From: Goodfellowiella coeruleoviolacea
GTDB lineage: Bacteria; Actinomycetota; Actinomycetes; Mycobacteriales; Pseudonocardiaceae
Direction: 5' to 3'
Assembly (NCBI RefSeq): GCF_024171785.1
Contig: NZ_JAMTCK010000014.1
Span: forward strand, 161,508 to 225,507
DNA: 64,000 bases
A program made the translations under genes and the position numbers. A model generated the notes under the pieces. The model was not told the DNA's origin and did not search any database. It saw nothing but the letters and a program-made list of their open reading frames with translations. Below are positions 1 to 11,128 of the stretch, one piece after another. The first letter of the stretch is position 1, and each line of letters begins with the position of its first letter.

Positions 1-3000
1 GTCGAGGTCGGCGACGCCGCTGTCGGCCTCCCCGGCGGCGACCGCCCGCAGGCCGCGGACCAGCTCGTCCCGGTCGGCACCGACCAGCACGGCGCGGTGG
101 TCGAGGAAGGCCCGGGTGGTGGCCAGCGAGTAGCCGACGTCAACCGGGTCAAGTCCGTCCACGTGGGAGGCGAGCCGCTCGGCCTGCGCCCGCAGCGCCC
201 GCTCGGTGCGACCGGACAGCACCCACGCCACCGGCCCGCCAGCCGGACCCCGCGCGGTGTCCTGCGGGGCACCCGCCCCCGGTGCCTCCACAGTGCCCTG
301 CGGGACACCCGCACCCGGTGCCTCCACAGTGTCCTGCGGGACACCCGCACCCGGTCGGCCCCCCAAAGCTGCAACAGGATAGCCCTGGGGTGCCTCTTCG
401 ATGATCACATGTGCGTTGGTGCCGCTCACCCCGAACGACGACACCCCGGCCCGGCGCGGCCGGTTGCCCGCCGGCCAGGCGACGGGTTCGGTCAGCAGGC
501 GCACCGCCCCGGTCGACCAGTCCACGTGCGGGGTGGGCTGGTCCACGTGCAGGGTGCGCGGGAGCATCCCGTGGCGCAGCGCGGTGACCACCTTGATCAC
601 CCCGGTCACCCCGGCCGCGGCCTGGGCGTGGCCGATGTTCGACTTCACCGAGCCCAGCCACAGCGGGGTGTCCCGCCGCTGGCCGTAGGTCGCCAGCAGG
701 GCCCGCGCCTCGATCGGGTCGCCCAGGGTGGTGCCGGTGCCGTGCGCCTCGACCGCGTCCACATCGGACGGTTCAAGGCCGGCGTTGGCCAGTGCGGCGC
801 GGATCACCCGCTCCTGGGCGGGGCCGCTCGGCGCGGTCAGGCCGTTGCTGGCGCCGTCCTGGTTGATCGCGGAGCCGCGGACCACGGCCAGCACCGGGTG
901 GTTGTTGCGCACCGCGTCGGACAGCCGCTCCACCACGAGCAGGCTGGCGCCCTCGCTCCAGCCGGTGCCGTCGGCGCCGGCCGCGAACGACTTGCACCGG
1001 CCGTCCGCCGCCAGCCCGCGCTGCCGGCTGAACTCCACGAACACCGTCGGGGTCGCCATCACGGCGACGCCACCGGCCAGCGCCAGCGAGCACTCGCCGG
1101 AGCGCAGTGCCTGCGCCGCCAGGTGCAGCGCCACCAATGACGACGAACACGCCGTGTCCACGGTGACCGCCGGCCCCTCCAACCCCAGCGTGTAGGCCAC
1201 CCGACCGGACACCACGCTGCCCGCGCTGCCGGTGCCCAGGTAGCCCTCGACACCGTCGGGTGCCTGGTCGATCCGGGTGGCGTAGTCGTGGAACATCACG
1301 CCGGCGAACACCCCGGTTTGGCTGCCGCGCAACGAGGTCGGGTCGATGCCGGCGCGTTCCACCGCCTCCCAGGCGGTCTCCAGCAGCAACCGCTGCTGCG
1401 GGTCCGTGGCCAGGGCCTCGCGCGGGGAGATGCCGAAGAACTCGGCGTCGAACTCGCCCGCGTCGTGCAGGAACCCACCGCGCCGGACGTAGGAGGTGCC
1501 CGGGTGGTCCGGGTCGGGGTGGAACAGCGACTCCAGGTCCCAACCCCGGTCGGTGGGGAACTCGGACAGCGCGTCCCGACCGGCGGACAGCAGGTCCCAC
1601 AGCTCGTCCGGTGAGGTCACGCCGCCAGGCAGGCGGCAGGCCATGCCCACGATCGCGATGGGCTCGTCCGCCGGGCCGGCGGAGGCCACGGGAGCGGGTG
1701 CCGGTTCGGGCCCGCCGAGCAGTTCGGTGCGCAGGTGTTCGGCGAGCGCGGCCGGGGTCGGGCGGTCGAAGACCGCGGTGGCCGGCAGCGCCAGGCCGGT
1801 GGCCGCGGCGAGCCGGTCCCGCAGCAGCACGGCCGAGCGCGAGTCAAAGCCGAGTTCCTTGAACGACCGGCGCGCGGCCAGCCGGTCGGGGTCGGTCCGG
1901 CCGAGCACACCGGCGGTCTCGGCGCGCACCAGGGCGAGCAGCAACCGCTGCTGTTCGGCGCTGGCCAGACCGGCGACGCGGGCCCGCAGGCCGGTGTGCG
2001 CGCCAGCGGCCGGTGCCGGTTCGGCGCGGTGGTCGAAGGCACGCCCGAACGCGTCCACTGTTGCCTGGTCGAGGTGGGCCGGCAGCAGCACCGCCTGGTC
2101 CGCGGCCAGCGCGGCGTCCAGCAGGGCCAACTGGTCCGTTGTGGACAGTGCGGTGCCGTCCGCCGTCCCGGCGTCGGCAGCGCCGGCCCGGCTGCCCCAG
2201 GCGAGTGTGACCGCGGGCAAGCCGTTGGCCCTGCGGTGCTGGGCGAGCGCGGCCAGCAGGGCGTCGGCCCCGGCTCGCTGGCGGTCGGCGGCACCGCCCA
2301 GCACGGAGGCGGCCGAGGAGTACAGCACGAACGCGCGCAGGTCGTGGTCGCGGGTGCGGTGGTGCAGCGCGAGCACGCCGGCGATCCGGGTGGCCGGCTC
2401 GGCGTCGGCGGCGTACACCACGGCGCGCAGCGGGTGTTCGGCGGGCAGGGTGGCCAGCAGCTCGGCCACGGCGTCCCGGTCGGCGGCCAGTGCCGGGTCG
2501 ACGGACACCACGTGCCGGGCGCCGTGCCGGTCGGTCAGGTGCGCGGCGAGCCCGTCCTCGTCGCCGACCAGCAGCACGGTGCCGTCCAGCGCGCGCGGGG
2601 CCACCGCGCCGGCGGTGACGGGCACCGGGGCCAGGCGAGGCGAGCGCGGCACCCCGGAGCGGAGCACCACCTGGGGCACGCCCGCGCGCACCGAGGCGAT
2701 CAGGTCGGTGGGGCCGCTCTCGTCCACGTCCACCAGGGCCAGCCGGTCCGGGTGCGCGGCGAGCGCGGCGCGCACCACACCCCACACCGGGGCGTGCGCC
2801 AGATCCGGCACGTCCTCGCCGGCACCGACGGCGATGGCGCCCCGGGTGAGCACCACCAGGCGGGCCGGGGCGAGGAGTTGGTCGGCGGCCCAGGCGTCGA
2901 GCAGGTTCCGCGCGTCGGCCGCCCCGGCGTCGGGCTGCGTGGCGGTGGTCAGCGGGGCCAGCACCACCTCGGGCACGGGTGCGCCGCCGGCCACGGCGGC

Positions 3001-4704
3001 GCGCAGCGCGGCAAGGTCGGGGTGGGTCAGTGCGGGCAGGCCGAGGTCGTCGGCGCCGAGCACGACCCAGTGCGCGGCGTCGGTCAGCCGCGCCGGCCGG
3101 GTGGCCACCGGCACCCAGTCCACTCGGAACAGTGACTCGTGCACGGCGTCCTTGGCCGCCACCAGCCGGCTCGGCCCGTCCAGCAGCCGGCGCCGCACCA
3201 CCTTGCCGGAGGCGGTGCGCGGGATCGCGGCGATCTCGTGGATCTCGTCGGGCACCTTGTAGTAGGACAGCCGCTCGCGGCACACCGCGAGGATGCGTTC
3301 GGCGTCGACCCGCCCGGCGGTTTCCGGCACCACGAAGGCGACCGGGACCTCACCGAGCAGGGTGTGCGGCTTGCCGGCCACGGCCACGTCGGCCACGCCA
3401 GGCACGGTCCGCACCACGTCCTCGACCTCGACGGGGTGGATGTTCTCGCCGCCGCGGATGATCAGCTCCTTGGTGCGGCCGGTGATGGTGAGGTGGCCGA
3501 GTTCGTCGCGGCGGGCCAGGTCGCCGGTGTGGTACCAGCCGTCGCGCAGCGCGGCGGCGGTGGCCTCGGGCTGGTTGTGGTAGCCGAGCATCACGTTCGG
3601 CCCGCGCACCCAGACCTCGCCCTCGTCGCCGTCGGCCACGTCCGCGCCGGTCCTCGGCTCCACCACCCGCACCTTCAAGCCGGGCACGGCCGTGCCGCAC
3701 GAGCCGGGCACCAGCGCGCCGGTCGGCCGGCTCATGGTGATCGCGCCGCAGGTCTCGGTGCTGCCGTAGCTGTCGACCAGTCGAACACCGAAGGTGTCCT
3801 CAAAGGACTGACTCAGCGCGGCCGAGGTGACCGCGCCGGTGACCATGCACACCCGCAGCGCGTACGCGTCCAGCCCCTCGCCCCGGGCCTGGCGGAGCAG
3901 GTCGTGGTACATGGTGGGCACGCCGACCAGGAAGGTGTACGGCTGTTCGCGCATCAGCCGGGTGATCTCGTCGCTGGCGAAGCCGTCGGCGATGCGCGCG
4001 GTGGCGCCCACGGCGAGCACGCCGTGCAGGCCGAGCACGTGCGCCAGGGAGTGGGTCAGCGGCAGCGGCCAGAGCACCCGGTCGGACTCGGACAACCCGA
4101 GGATCGGCACGTAGCAGGCGGCCACCGACCACAGGCAGCTGCCCTGGGTGGACAGCACGCCCTTGGGGCGGCCGGTGGTGCCCGAGGTGTAGAGCATCCA
4201 CGCCACCTCGTCGAGTGCGAGGTCGTCGCGGGCCGGGGCGGCCGGTTCGGTGGTGGCCAGCCGCTCGTAGTCCAGCGCGCCACTCGGCAGTGCGGCGGCA
4301 CCGGCGACCACCACGGTCAGCCCGGCGCGGTCGGCGGCCACCGCGCGCAGCTGGTCGAGGTGGGTGGCGTCGGTGATCACCACCTGGGCGCCGCTGTCGT
4401 CGAGCAGGTAGGCCAGTTCGTCGGCGGAGGTGCGGGGGTGGACCGGCACGCCGACGCCGCCGGCCCGGACAGCGGTCAGGTAGCTCTCGATGGTCTCGAC
4501 GCCGTTGTTGAGCCAGAACAGGACGCGGGCGCCGCGGGGCAGGCCGGCGGCCACCAGGTGGCCGGCCAGCCACGCGGTCCGGCGCTCCAGCTCCGCGTAG
4601 GTCACGGCGCGCCGCGCGTCGGCGAAGGCCACCTTGTCGCCGCGCCGCGTCGCATGAGCCCGCAGCAGGTCGGGCAGCGGCCGGATCAGCTCGGATCGCG
4701 CCAT
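1..4704 (-). CDS. Type I modular PKS, loading module (CoA ligase-KR(inactive)-ACP) plus KS-AT of module 1; runs off the left edge
   Basis: This is the first 1,568 residues of a modular polyketide synthase. Domains in order: AMP-dependent acyl-CoA ligase (about 1-505, core SGTTGRPKG near 175, C-terminal Lys motif [10 protein letters not shown] near 500); a KR remnant (about 530-850); an ACP with GFDS (Ser near 955); a KS (from about 1015) with DTACSSS (Cys1186), EAHGTGT (His near 1322) and KSNIGHA (His near 1357); a repeat-bearing linker; then the beginning of an AT cut by the window edge. Ligase-primed loading modules are known to start rifamycin-type and other aryl-primed polyketides, so an aromatic acid starter is expected; the dpg genes opposite suggest a 3,5-dihydroxybenzoate-type acid (inference). 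The ATG is preceded by AGGAGGCGACTTC. The KR has no GxGxxG and has Arg where the catalytic Tyr should be, so it should not reduce. Confidence 0.93.
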   Translation of the reverse strand, partial: MARSELIRPLPDLLRAHATRRGDKVAFADARRAVTYAELERRTAWLAGHLVAAGLPRGARVLFWLNNGVETIESYLTAVRAGGVGVPVHPRTSADELAYLLDDSGAQVVITDATHLDQLRAVAADRAGLTVVVAGAAALPSGALDYERLATTEPAAPARDDLALDEVAWMLYTSGTTGRPKGVLSTQGSCLWSVAACYVPILGLSESDRVLWPLPLTHSLAHVLGLHGVLAVGATARIADGFASDEITRLMREQPYTFLVGVPTMYHDLLRQARGEGLDAYALRVCMVTGAVTSAALSQSFEDTFGVRLVDSYGSTETCGAITMSRPTGALVPGSCGTAVPGLKVRVVEPRTGADVADGDEGEVWVRGPNVMLGYHNQPEATAAALRDGWYHTGDLARRDELGHLTITGRTKELIIRGGENIHPVEVEDVVRTVPGVADVAVAGKPHTLLGEVPVAFVVPETAGRVDAERILAVCRERLSYYKVPDEIHEIAAIPRTASGKVVRRRLLDGPSRLVAAKDAVHESLFRVDWVPVATRPARLTDAAHWVVLGADDLGLPALTHPDLAALRAAVAGGAPVPEVVLAPLTTATQPDAGAADARNLLDAWAADQLLAPARLVVLTRGAIAVGAGEDVPDLAHAPVWGVVRAALAAHPDRLALVDVDESGPTDLIASVRAGVPQVVLRSGVPRSPRLAPVPVTAGAVAPRALDGTVLLVGDEDGLAAHLTDRHGARHVVSVDPALAADRDAVAELLATLPAEHPLRAVVYAADAEPATRIAGVLALHHRTRDHDLRAFVLYSSAASVLGGAADRQRAGADALLAALAQHRRANGLPAVTLAWGSRAGAADAGTADGTALSTTDQLALLDAALAADQAVLLPAHLDQATVDAFGRAFDHRAEPAPAAGAHTGLRARVAGLASAEQQRLLLALVRAETAGVLGRTDPDRLAARRSFKELGFDSRSAVLLRDRLAAATGLALPATAVFDRPTPAALAEHLRTELLGGPEPAPAPVASAGPADEPIAIVGMACRLPGGVTSPDELWDLLSAGRDALSEFPTDRGWDLESLFHPDPDHPGTSYVRRGGFLHDAGEFDAEFFGISPREALATDPQQRLLLETAWEAVERAGIDPTSLRGSQTGVFAGVMFHDYATRIDQAPDGVEGYLGTGSAGSVVSGRVAYTLGLEGPAVTVDTACSSSLVALHLAAQALRSGECSLALAGGVAVMATPTVFVEFSRQRGLAADGRCKSFAAGADGTGWSEGASLLVVERLSDAVRNNHPVLAVVRGSAINQDGASNGLTAPSGPAQERVIRAALANAGLEPSDVDAVEAHGTGTTLGDPIEARALLATYGQRRDTPLWLGSVKSNIGHAQAAAGVTGVIKVVTALRHGMLPRTLHVDQPTPHVDWSTGAVRLLTEPVAWPAGNRPRRAGVSSFGVSGTNAHVIIEEAPQGYPVAALGGRPGAGVPQDTVEAPGAGVPQGTVEAPGAGAPQDTARGPAGGPVAWVLSGRTERALRAQAERLASHVDGLDPVDVGYSLATTRAFLDHRAVLVGADRDELVRGLRAVAAGEADSGVADLD
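246..353 (-). repeat. 36-bp tandem repeat inside the KS-AT linker of the PKS
   Basis: About 2.7 copies of a 36-bp unit lie head to tail (282-317 and 318-353, with a diverged partial copy before). They keep the reading frame and encode a 12-residue unit, AGVPQ(D/G)TVEAPG. They sit after the KS end motif [10 protein letters not shown] and before the AT, where the linker is usually not repetitive. Confidence 0.85.
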
Positions 4705-5220
4705 GAAGTCGCCTCCTGGTTTCGCTCACGCGCCTGCACGCCGAGACCAGCACCGAGGAGCGGAATTCATCCGCGAAAAAATCGGCCCGCGCTGTTTCCA
4801 GTGAATTGCGCCAAAAAAAACGACACAACTCACCGCACCAGCGTCGGAGCCTCGGAGAATTTCACCCCAGTATGAGCCCGAGTGCACGAGATCGCCCTGA
4901 GGCTATCCGGGTGACATCCTCCGGGACAACCCCGACCCACTCCCTCAGGGTGCCCCTGACAACCCACCTCAGGAGGACCCCCTATCAGCTTCCCGGGGCA
5001 CCCCTCATCCCACCCCTAAAAACGTTTTCGCAGGTGACGGGGGTGGCGTGACAATTAGTCAACACATCGGCAACACACCCCGAGACGATGAACCTAACAA
5101 ATTCTCGACACAGGTTGCCGATTATGCACCGGCGCGCCTAGCATCCAGTCGGCAGGCAATAGCCGGCAATCATCAACGGCGTTCGGTCCGGGTTCGACCG
5201 ACAGTTCCTGCGGAGTCCTG
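4705..5220. promoter_or_regulatory. Divergent promoter region between the PKS and dpgA (516 bp, no gene)
   Basis: No credible coding frame is present. The stretch is locally AT-richer near the PKS start and must hold promoters for both the PKS and the dpg operon. It contains CCTAACAAAT at 5093-5102, a member of the recurring GACCTRACAAAG motif, about 120 bp upstream of dpgA. Short CCTCAGG and CCTGACA words near 4945-4985 could be activator half-sites, but I cannot show this. Confidence 0.6.
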
Positions 5221-6392
5221 ATGACAGAAACGCAACAGTTGGCGCGCTCGACACCGGTCGGCGACGACCGTGTTGTGGAGCCGGATTCGGTGGCCGCGGC
5301 ACCGCGGATCATCGGGGTGGGCACGGCCGTGCCGGCGTTCTCCTACACCCAGCAGGAACTGCTCGACGTGTTCCGGATCGAGGACCCCCGGATCCGGTCG
5401 GTGTTCCTCAACAGCGCGATCGAGCGGCGCTTCCTGAACCTGCCGCCGGAGCAGGACGACGGCACCCGGCGGATCGAGACGCAGGGCGAGCTGCTGGCCA
5501 AGCACCGCACCCACGGCATCGAGATGGGCGTGCGCGCGCTGCAGGCCTGCCTCAAGCAGGCCGAGGCCGACCTGGACGACGTGGCCTACCTGTGCTGCGT
5601 GTCCTCGACCGGATTCCTCACCCCCGGGTTCAGCGCCCTGGTGATCCGGGAGCTGGGGCTGGGTCAGCACTGCGGCCGGCTCGACGTGGTCGGCATGGGG
5701 TGCAACGCCGGGCTGAACGGGCTCACCGCGGTGTCCGGCTGGGCCGGCGCGCACCCGGGCAAGCTGGCCGTGATGCTGTGCATCGAGGCGTGCTCGGCCG
5801 CCTACGTCTTCGACGGGACCATGCGGACCTCGGTGGTCAACAGCCTGTTCGGGGACGGGTCGGCGGCGGTGGCCGTGCTGGCCGACCCCGAGGACCGGCG
5901 GGAGGGCCCGACGGTTCTGAAGTTCGCCAGTTGCATCGTTCCCGAGGCGATCGACGCCATGCGCTACGACTGGGACGACGAGGCGGGCAAGTTCAGCTTC
6001 TTCCTCGACCGCGAGGTGCCCTACGTGGTGGGCGCGCACGCGGAGCTGATCATCTCCCGGCTGCTGGCGGGCACCGGCCTGCGCCGGGACGACATCGCCC
6101 ACTGGATCATCCACTCCGGCGGCAAGAAGGTCATCGACTCGGTGATGATCAACCTCGGGCTCAGCCGGCACGACGTCCGCCACACCACCAACGTGCTGCG
6201 CGACTACGGCAACCTCTCCAGCGGCTCGTTCCTGTTCTCCTACAGCGGGCTGGTCGAGGAGGGCCTGGTGCGGCAGGGCGAATACGGGGTGCTGATGACG
6301 ATGGGGCCGGGATCGACCATCGAGACGGCACTCGTCCAGTGGCGTGGCACTGATTCGCGATCGGGTGGTCCGTCCGCCCGGCTAGGAGATGG

Positions 6393-6396
<4 letters not shown>
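5221..6396 (+). CDS. dpgA: DpgA-type type III PKS, 3,5-dihydroxyphenylacetyl-CoA synthase
   Basis: A 391-residue chalcone synthase-fold enzyme. The family condenses four malonyl-CoA units and cyclises them to 3,5-dihydroxyphenylacetyl-CoA, as in glycopeptide antibiotic pathways. The nucleophile Cys161 lies in VVGMGCNAGLNG, and the conserved IIHSGGKKV and NLSSGSFLF segments hold the other active-site residues. Length matches DpgA of vancomycin-type clusters. It is the first gene of a dpgABC operon: its TGA overlaps the GTG of dpgB. There is no HpgT-type aminotransferase nearby, so the product is unlikely to become the amino acid dihydroxyphenylglycine and more likely feeds the adjacent type I PKS (inference). 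Confidence 0.93.
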
Positions 6397-8449
<2,053 letters not shown>

Positions 8450-8485
8450 CGGCCGACCGCGGGGTTGTTCCGCCAGGAATGCGAC

Positions 8486-8523
8486 GGGGTGGTCGACGCT
8501 GATTTTCCAGCGTCGACCACCCC
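8486..8523. terminator. Strong hairpin terminator between dpgC and the IS701-like gene
   Basis: A perfect 16-bp stem (8486-8501 pairs with 8508-8523) encloses a 6-nt ATTTTC loop. It lies between the convergent ends of dpgC and the IS701-like gene and can serve both strands. There is no U-tract, as is common in high-GC actinomycetes. Confidence 0.8.
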
Positions 8524-8550
8524 GAACCAGATAAACCGCCGAGCAATTTG

Positions 8551-9477
8551 TCAGGCGGTTTTCAACTCATTCTTCCCAACCGCGCCAGCACCATTTTCCC
8601 GGGTACTCGCCAGGAAGAGCTGCGCGGCCGAAACCAGCGTCACGTGGCGATTCCAGCCAATCCAGGAACGCCCTTCGAAATGGTCCAGCCCCAGCTCCGA
8701 GGTGAGTTCGCGCTGGCCGTTCTCCAGCCGGCGGTGCAGCTCGGCCGGCCGGATCACCGCGCCGGCGACCACGTCGCTGTCCGGCTGCGTCGGGCAGGGC
8801 AGCCGCCGGCGGTCCAGCGCGGCCCGGAACTCGGCGTTGTCGGCGTAGCCGGGGCCGGCCACCACCAGGTTCGGCCGCAGCCCCCACCCCACCAGCTCGT
8901 CCAGCATGCGCAGCGCCAGCACCCACGCCGGGCGGTGCCGCTCGCTGTCCGGGATGCCGCAGCGGCGTCGGCGGCGGGCGGTCTCCCAGCCCTGCGCCGG
9001 GTTGGCGGCAAGGGTGTCGTCCCAGCTCTTGGGCATGAACAGGCGCCAGTTCACCGAGGTGGACGCGGTCTGGCCGACGAGGTGCACGCTCACCCCGAGC
9101 TGGCAGTTGGCCACCCGGCCCCTGGCACGGACGTACTGCCTGGCCACGCACGGCGACCCGGCGCCGTCCTTGAGGAAGCTGGCCTCCCCGACCACCCAGG
9201 CCACCGGGCGCAGCACGGCCGCCGCACGGCGGGCCAGCCTAGCCCGCACCGCGGTGACGTCCCAGGTCGACGAGGTCACGAACTGTTGCAGCGCCTGGTG
9301 GTCGATGCCCAGCCGCTCGGCCATCGGCTGCATCGACTTGCGCCCACCGGACAGCATCAGGCCACGCAGGTACAGCTCGGCCTTGGCCCGCTGGTCCGAT
9401 CTCGGCAGCGGCGCGAACACATCCGCGGCGAAATCGGCCAGCCCCTCGTGCACCACGTCGGCGTCCCCAGCAAACAC
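8551..9477 (-). CDS. IS701-family transposase-like protein with substituted catalytic aspartates
   Basis: A 308-residue protein of the IS701/DDE superfamily, shown by LKDG-SPCVARQY, NCQLGVSVHL, NWRLFMPKSWDD and the C-terminal LDHFEGRSW. Active relatives have Asp in V(V/I)DDTG and in VVADAGY. Here these read VVGEASF (Gly97) and VVAGPGY (Gly208); only the Glu of HFEGRS (Glu268) remains. The frame is otherwise open, I see no terminal inverted repeats, and the gene stands alone between dpgC and the methoxymalonate genes. It could be a decayed element or a domesticated DNA-binding protein; similar proteins turn up in actinomycete biosynthetic clusters. The start is GTG with only a weak ribosome-binding site. 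Confidence 0.75.
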   Translation of the reverse strand: MFAGDADVVHEGLADFAADVFAPLPRSDQRAKAELYLRGLMLSGGRKSMQPMAERLGIDHQALQQFVTSSTWDVTAVRARLARRAAAVLRPVAWVVGEASFLKDGAGSPCVARQYVRARGRVANCQLGVSVHLVGQTASTSVNWRLFMPKSWDDTLAANPAQGWETARRRRRCGIPDSERHRPAWVLALRMLDELVGWGLRPNLVVAGPGYADNAEFRAALDRRRLPCPTQPDSDVVAGAVIRPAELHRRLENGQRELTSELGLDHFEGRSWIGWNRHVTLVSAAQLFLASTRENGAGAVGKNELKTA

Positions 9478-9865
9478 CCCAGCTCACCCGACTCTCGATC
9501 GGCAACCGTTTCAGCATCCCCCCGCCTGCTTCCCGGCCAGCCAAGCACATCGCGCTAACAATCCACTAACGAGCCGCGGCAGTGGGCGCACGCACAGTTG
9601 TTGCCGGGCGCATATCGACCTGACAAAGTGCCGATAGGGGTGCCGCCACCACCACACCAGGGGGATTGACCGGGGCAGTGCGCCATCAATAGCCTGCACG
9701 TGTTCCGCCCCGATCGGAAAACCCTGTCCGAAAACCCTGTCGGAAAACCCGTCGGCGAATTCACCGGCCACTGCCGGCACACCTGCGTGCGCTCGCCGCC
9801 GGGACAGCTCCCTCGGCCGGCGCCGGTGGACCGCGACGGGCGCCTGACGATGTTGCGGAGGTTCG
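9478..9865. promoter_or_regulatory. Divergent promoter region upstream of the methoxymalonate genes
   Basis: 388 bp without a credible gene. It carries the best copy of the recurring motif: GACCTGACAAAGTGCC followed by GATAGGGG at 9617-9640, immediately preceded by CGCATATC. A GGAGG lies just upstream of the fkbK-type GTG. Confidence 0.6.
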
Positions 9866-10732
9866 GTGACCAACGACCAGGCAGCGCACCGGCTCACCGT
9901 GGTGGGAGCCGGTGTCATGGGTACCGGCATCACGACGATGGCCCTCGGCCACGGCGTCCCCGTCCTGCTGGTCGACGTGGACCGGGCCGTCCTCGACCGG
10001 GCGCGGACGGCGATCAGCCAGCAGCTGCGGCACGCCCAGCTGATGGGCGCGCTGCCGGCCGACCGCGCCGTCGGTGAGCTGACCACCAGCCTGTCCGTGC
10101 GCGACGCCGCCGAGGCCACCGCCGTGGTCGAGGCGATCACCGAGCTGCCCGAGGCCAAGGCCGCGGTGCTGGGCGAGGTGTCCTCGGTGGTCCGCCCGGG
10201 CACTCCGCTGATCTCCAACACCTCGGGCATTCCCATCGCCGAGATGGCCGAGTGGGTGCGCCGGCCGGACGAGCTGGTCGGCACGCACTTCATGAACCCG
10301 CCCTACCTGATCACGATGGTCGAGGTCATCCAGGGCCCGCGCACCGGAGCCGCCACCATGGCCGCGGTCACCGCGCTGCTGGCCGCACTGGACCGGAAGG
10401 CCGTGGTGGTGCGGGACGCCCCGGGCTTCGTGACCAGCCGGCTGCTGCACCCGATGATCAACGCCGCGGCCCGGATCGTGGGCGAGGGCACCGCCACGGT
10501 CGAGGCGGTGGACACGCTGATGCAGGGCTGCCTCGGCCACCCCACCGGCCCGCTGCGCACCGCCGACCTGATCGGCATCGACAACCTCGTCGACTCGCTC
10601 ACCGTGCTGCACAAGCGAACCGGGGACGAGGCCTGCCGCCCCTGCCCGCTGCTGCTGGACAAGGTTCGCGCCGGCGAACTCGGCCGCAAGTCCGGCCGGG
10701 GTTTCTACGACTACGGAAAGGCGCTGTCGTGA
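9866..10732 (+). CDS. fkbK: 3-hydroxyacyl-CoA dehydrogenase-like enzyme of methoxymalonyl-ACP synthesis (FkbK type)
   Basis: A 288-residue NAD(P)-dependent dehydrogenase. The N-terminal Rossmann motif VVGAGVMGTGI is followed by the 3-hydroxyacyl-CoA dehydrogenase C-terminal domain. In FK520, ansamitocin and geldanamycin pathways the homologue oxidises glyceryl-ACP toward 2-hydroxymalonyl-ACP. The GTG start has GGAGG 5-6 nt upstream and encodes MTNDQ. It leads a four-gene run (dehydrogenase, ACP, acyl-CoA dehydrogenase, FkbH) with very tight junctions. Pieces of its own ends are repeated at its 3' boundary (see the repeat entry). Confidence 0.9.
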   Translation: MTNDQAAHRLTVVGAGVMGTGITTMALGHGVPVLLVDVDRAVLDRARTAISQQLRHAQLMGALPADRAVGELTTSLSVRDAAEATAVVEAITELPEAKAAVLGEVSSVVRPGTPLISNTSGIPIAEMAEWVRRPDELVGTHFMNPPYLITMVEVIQGPRTGAATMAAVTALLAALDRKAVVVRDAPGFVTSRLLHPMINAAARIVGEGTATVEAVDTLMQGCLGHPTGPLRTADLIGIDNLVDSLTVLHKRTGDEACRPCPLLLDKVRAGELGRKSGRGFYDYGKALS

Positions 10733-10847
10733 CCGACGACGGACCCAACACCGTCGCGACCAGCGACCGCACGGACACCGTCGTGACCGACGACGGCAAG
10801 GCACTGTCGTGACCAACGACCGAAAGGCACTGTCGTGACCATTGAAC
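10715..10847 (+). repeat. Imperfect direct repeats forming a chain of overlapping mini-ORFs at the fkbK-ACP junction
   Basis: The words AAGGCRCTGTCGTGACC and GTGACC(A/G)ACGAC recur three times between fkbK and the ACP gene. Each copy joins a stop to a GTG start (GTGA). This gives a 27-residue frame (10729-10812, ending DDGKALS), then a 9-residue frame MTNDRKALS (10809-10838), then the ACP start. MTND is the N-terminus and KALS the C-terminus of the upstream dehydrogenase, so this looks like the remnant of a tandem duplication followed by deletion. Confidence 0.75.
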
Positions 10848-11128
10848 AGACGGCGGCCTCGGCGGTGACCGCCGAGACGGTCGCCAGCACCGTGCTGGGC
10901 TTCCTGGTGGAGCGCACCAGGACGACCCCCGAGGTGGACCAGGACCTGTTCGCCTCCGGCGTGGTCTCCTCGATGTTCGCCATGGAGCTGATCGTCCACC
11001 TGGAGAAGTCGTTCGGCGTGAGCATCGTCGGCGGCGACCTGAAGCTGGACAACTTCCGCTCGGTGCGGTCGATGACCGCGCTGGTCCTGCGGCTGCGCGG
11101 CGACTCGGCCCCGGCCGCCGATGGCTGA
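10835..11128 (+). CDS. fkbJ: Free-standing acyl carrier protein for methoxymalonate (FkbJ type)
   Basis: A 97-residue discrete ACP. The phosphopantetheine site is Ser46 in SGVVSSMFAMEL, matching the atypical motif of methoxymalonyl carrier proteins rather than the usual GxDS. In known pathways the three-carbon glyceryl unit is loaded onto this ACP by FkbH and stays bound while it is oxidised, methylated and handed to an AT domain. The GTG start sits in a GTGA overlap with a 9-residue mini-ORF, and the stop overlaps the next start by 8 nt, so its expression should be tightly coupled to the genes on either side. Confidence 0.9.
   Translation: MTIEQTAASAVTAETVASTVLGFLVERTRTTPEVDQDLFASGVVSSMFAMELIVHLEKSFGVSIVGGDLKLDNFRSVRSMTALVLRLRGDSAPAADG

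Noticed and set aside
246..353. CRISPR-like array
   Set aside because: The units are contiguous with no spacers and keep the PKS reading frame.
97..4875. Long plus-strand open frames opposite the PKS
   Set aside because: They are antisense shadows of the PKS; their translations are Arg/Ala/Pro-rich with no family motifs, while the minus strand encodes recognisable ligase, ACP and KS domains.
8551..9477. An intact, active insertion sequence
   Set aside because: Catalytic Asp positions are substituted and no terminal inverted repeats or target duplications are visible around the gene.
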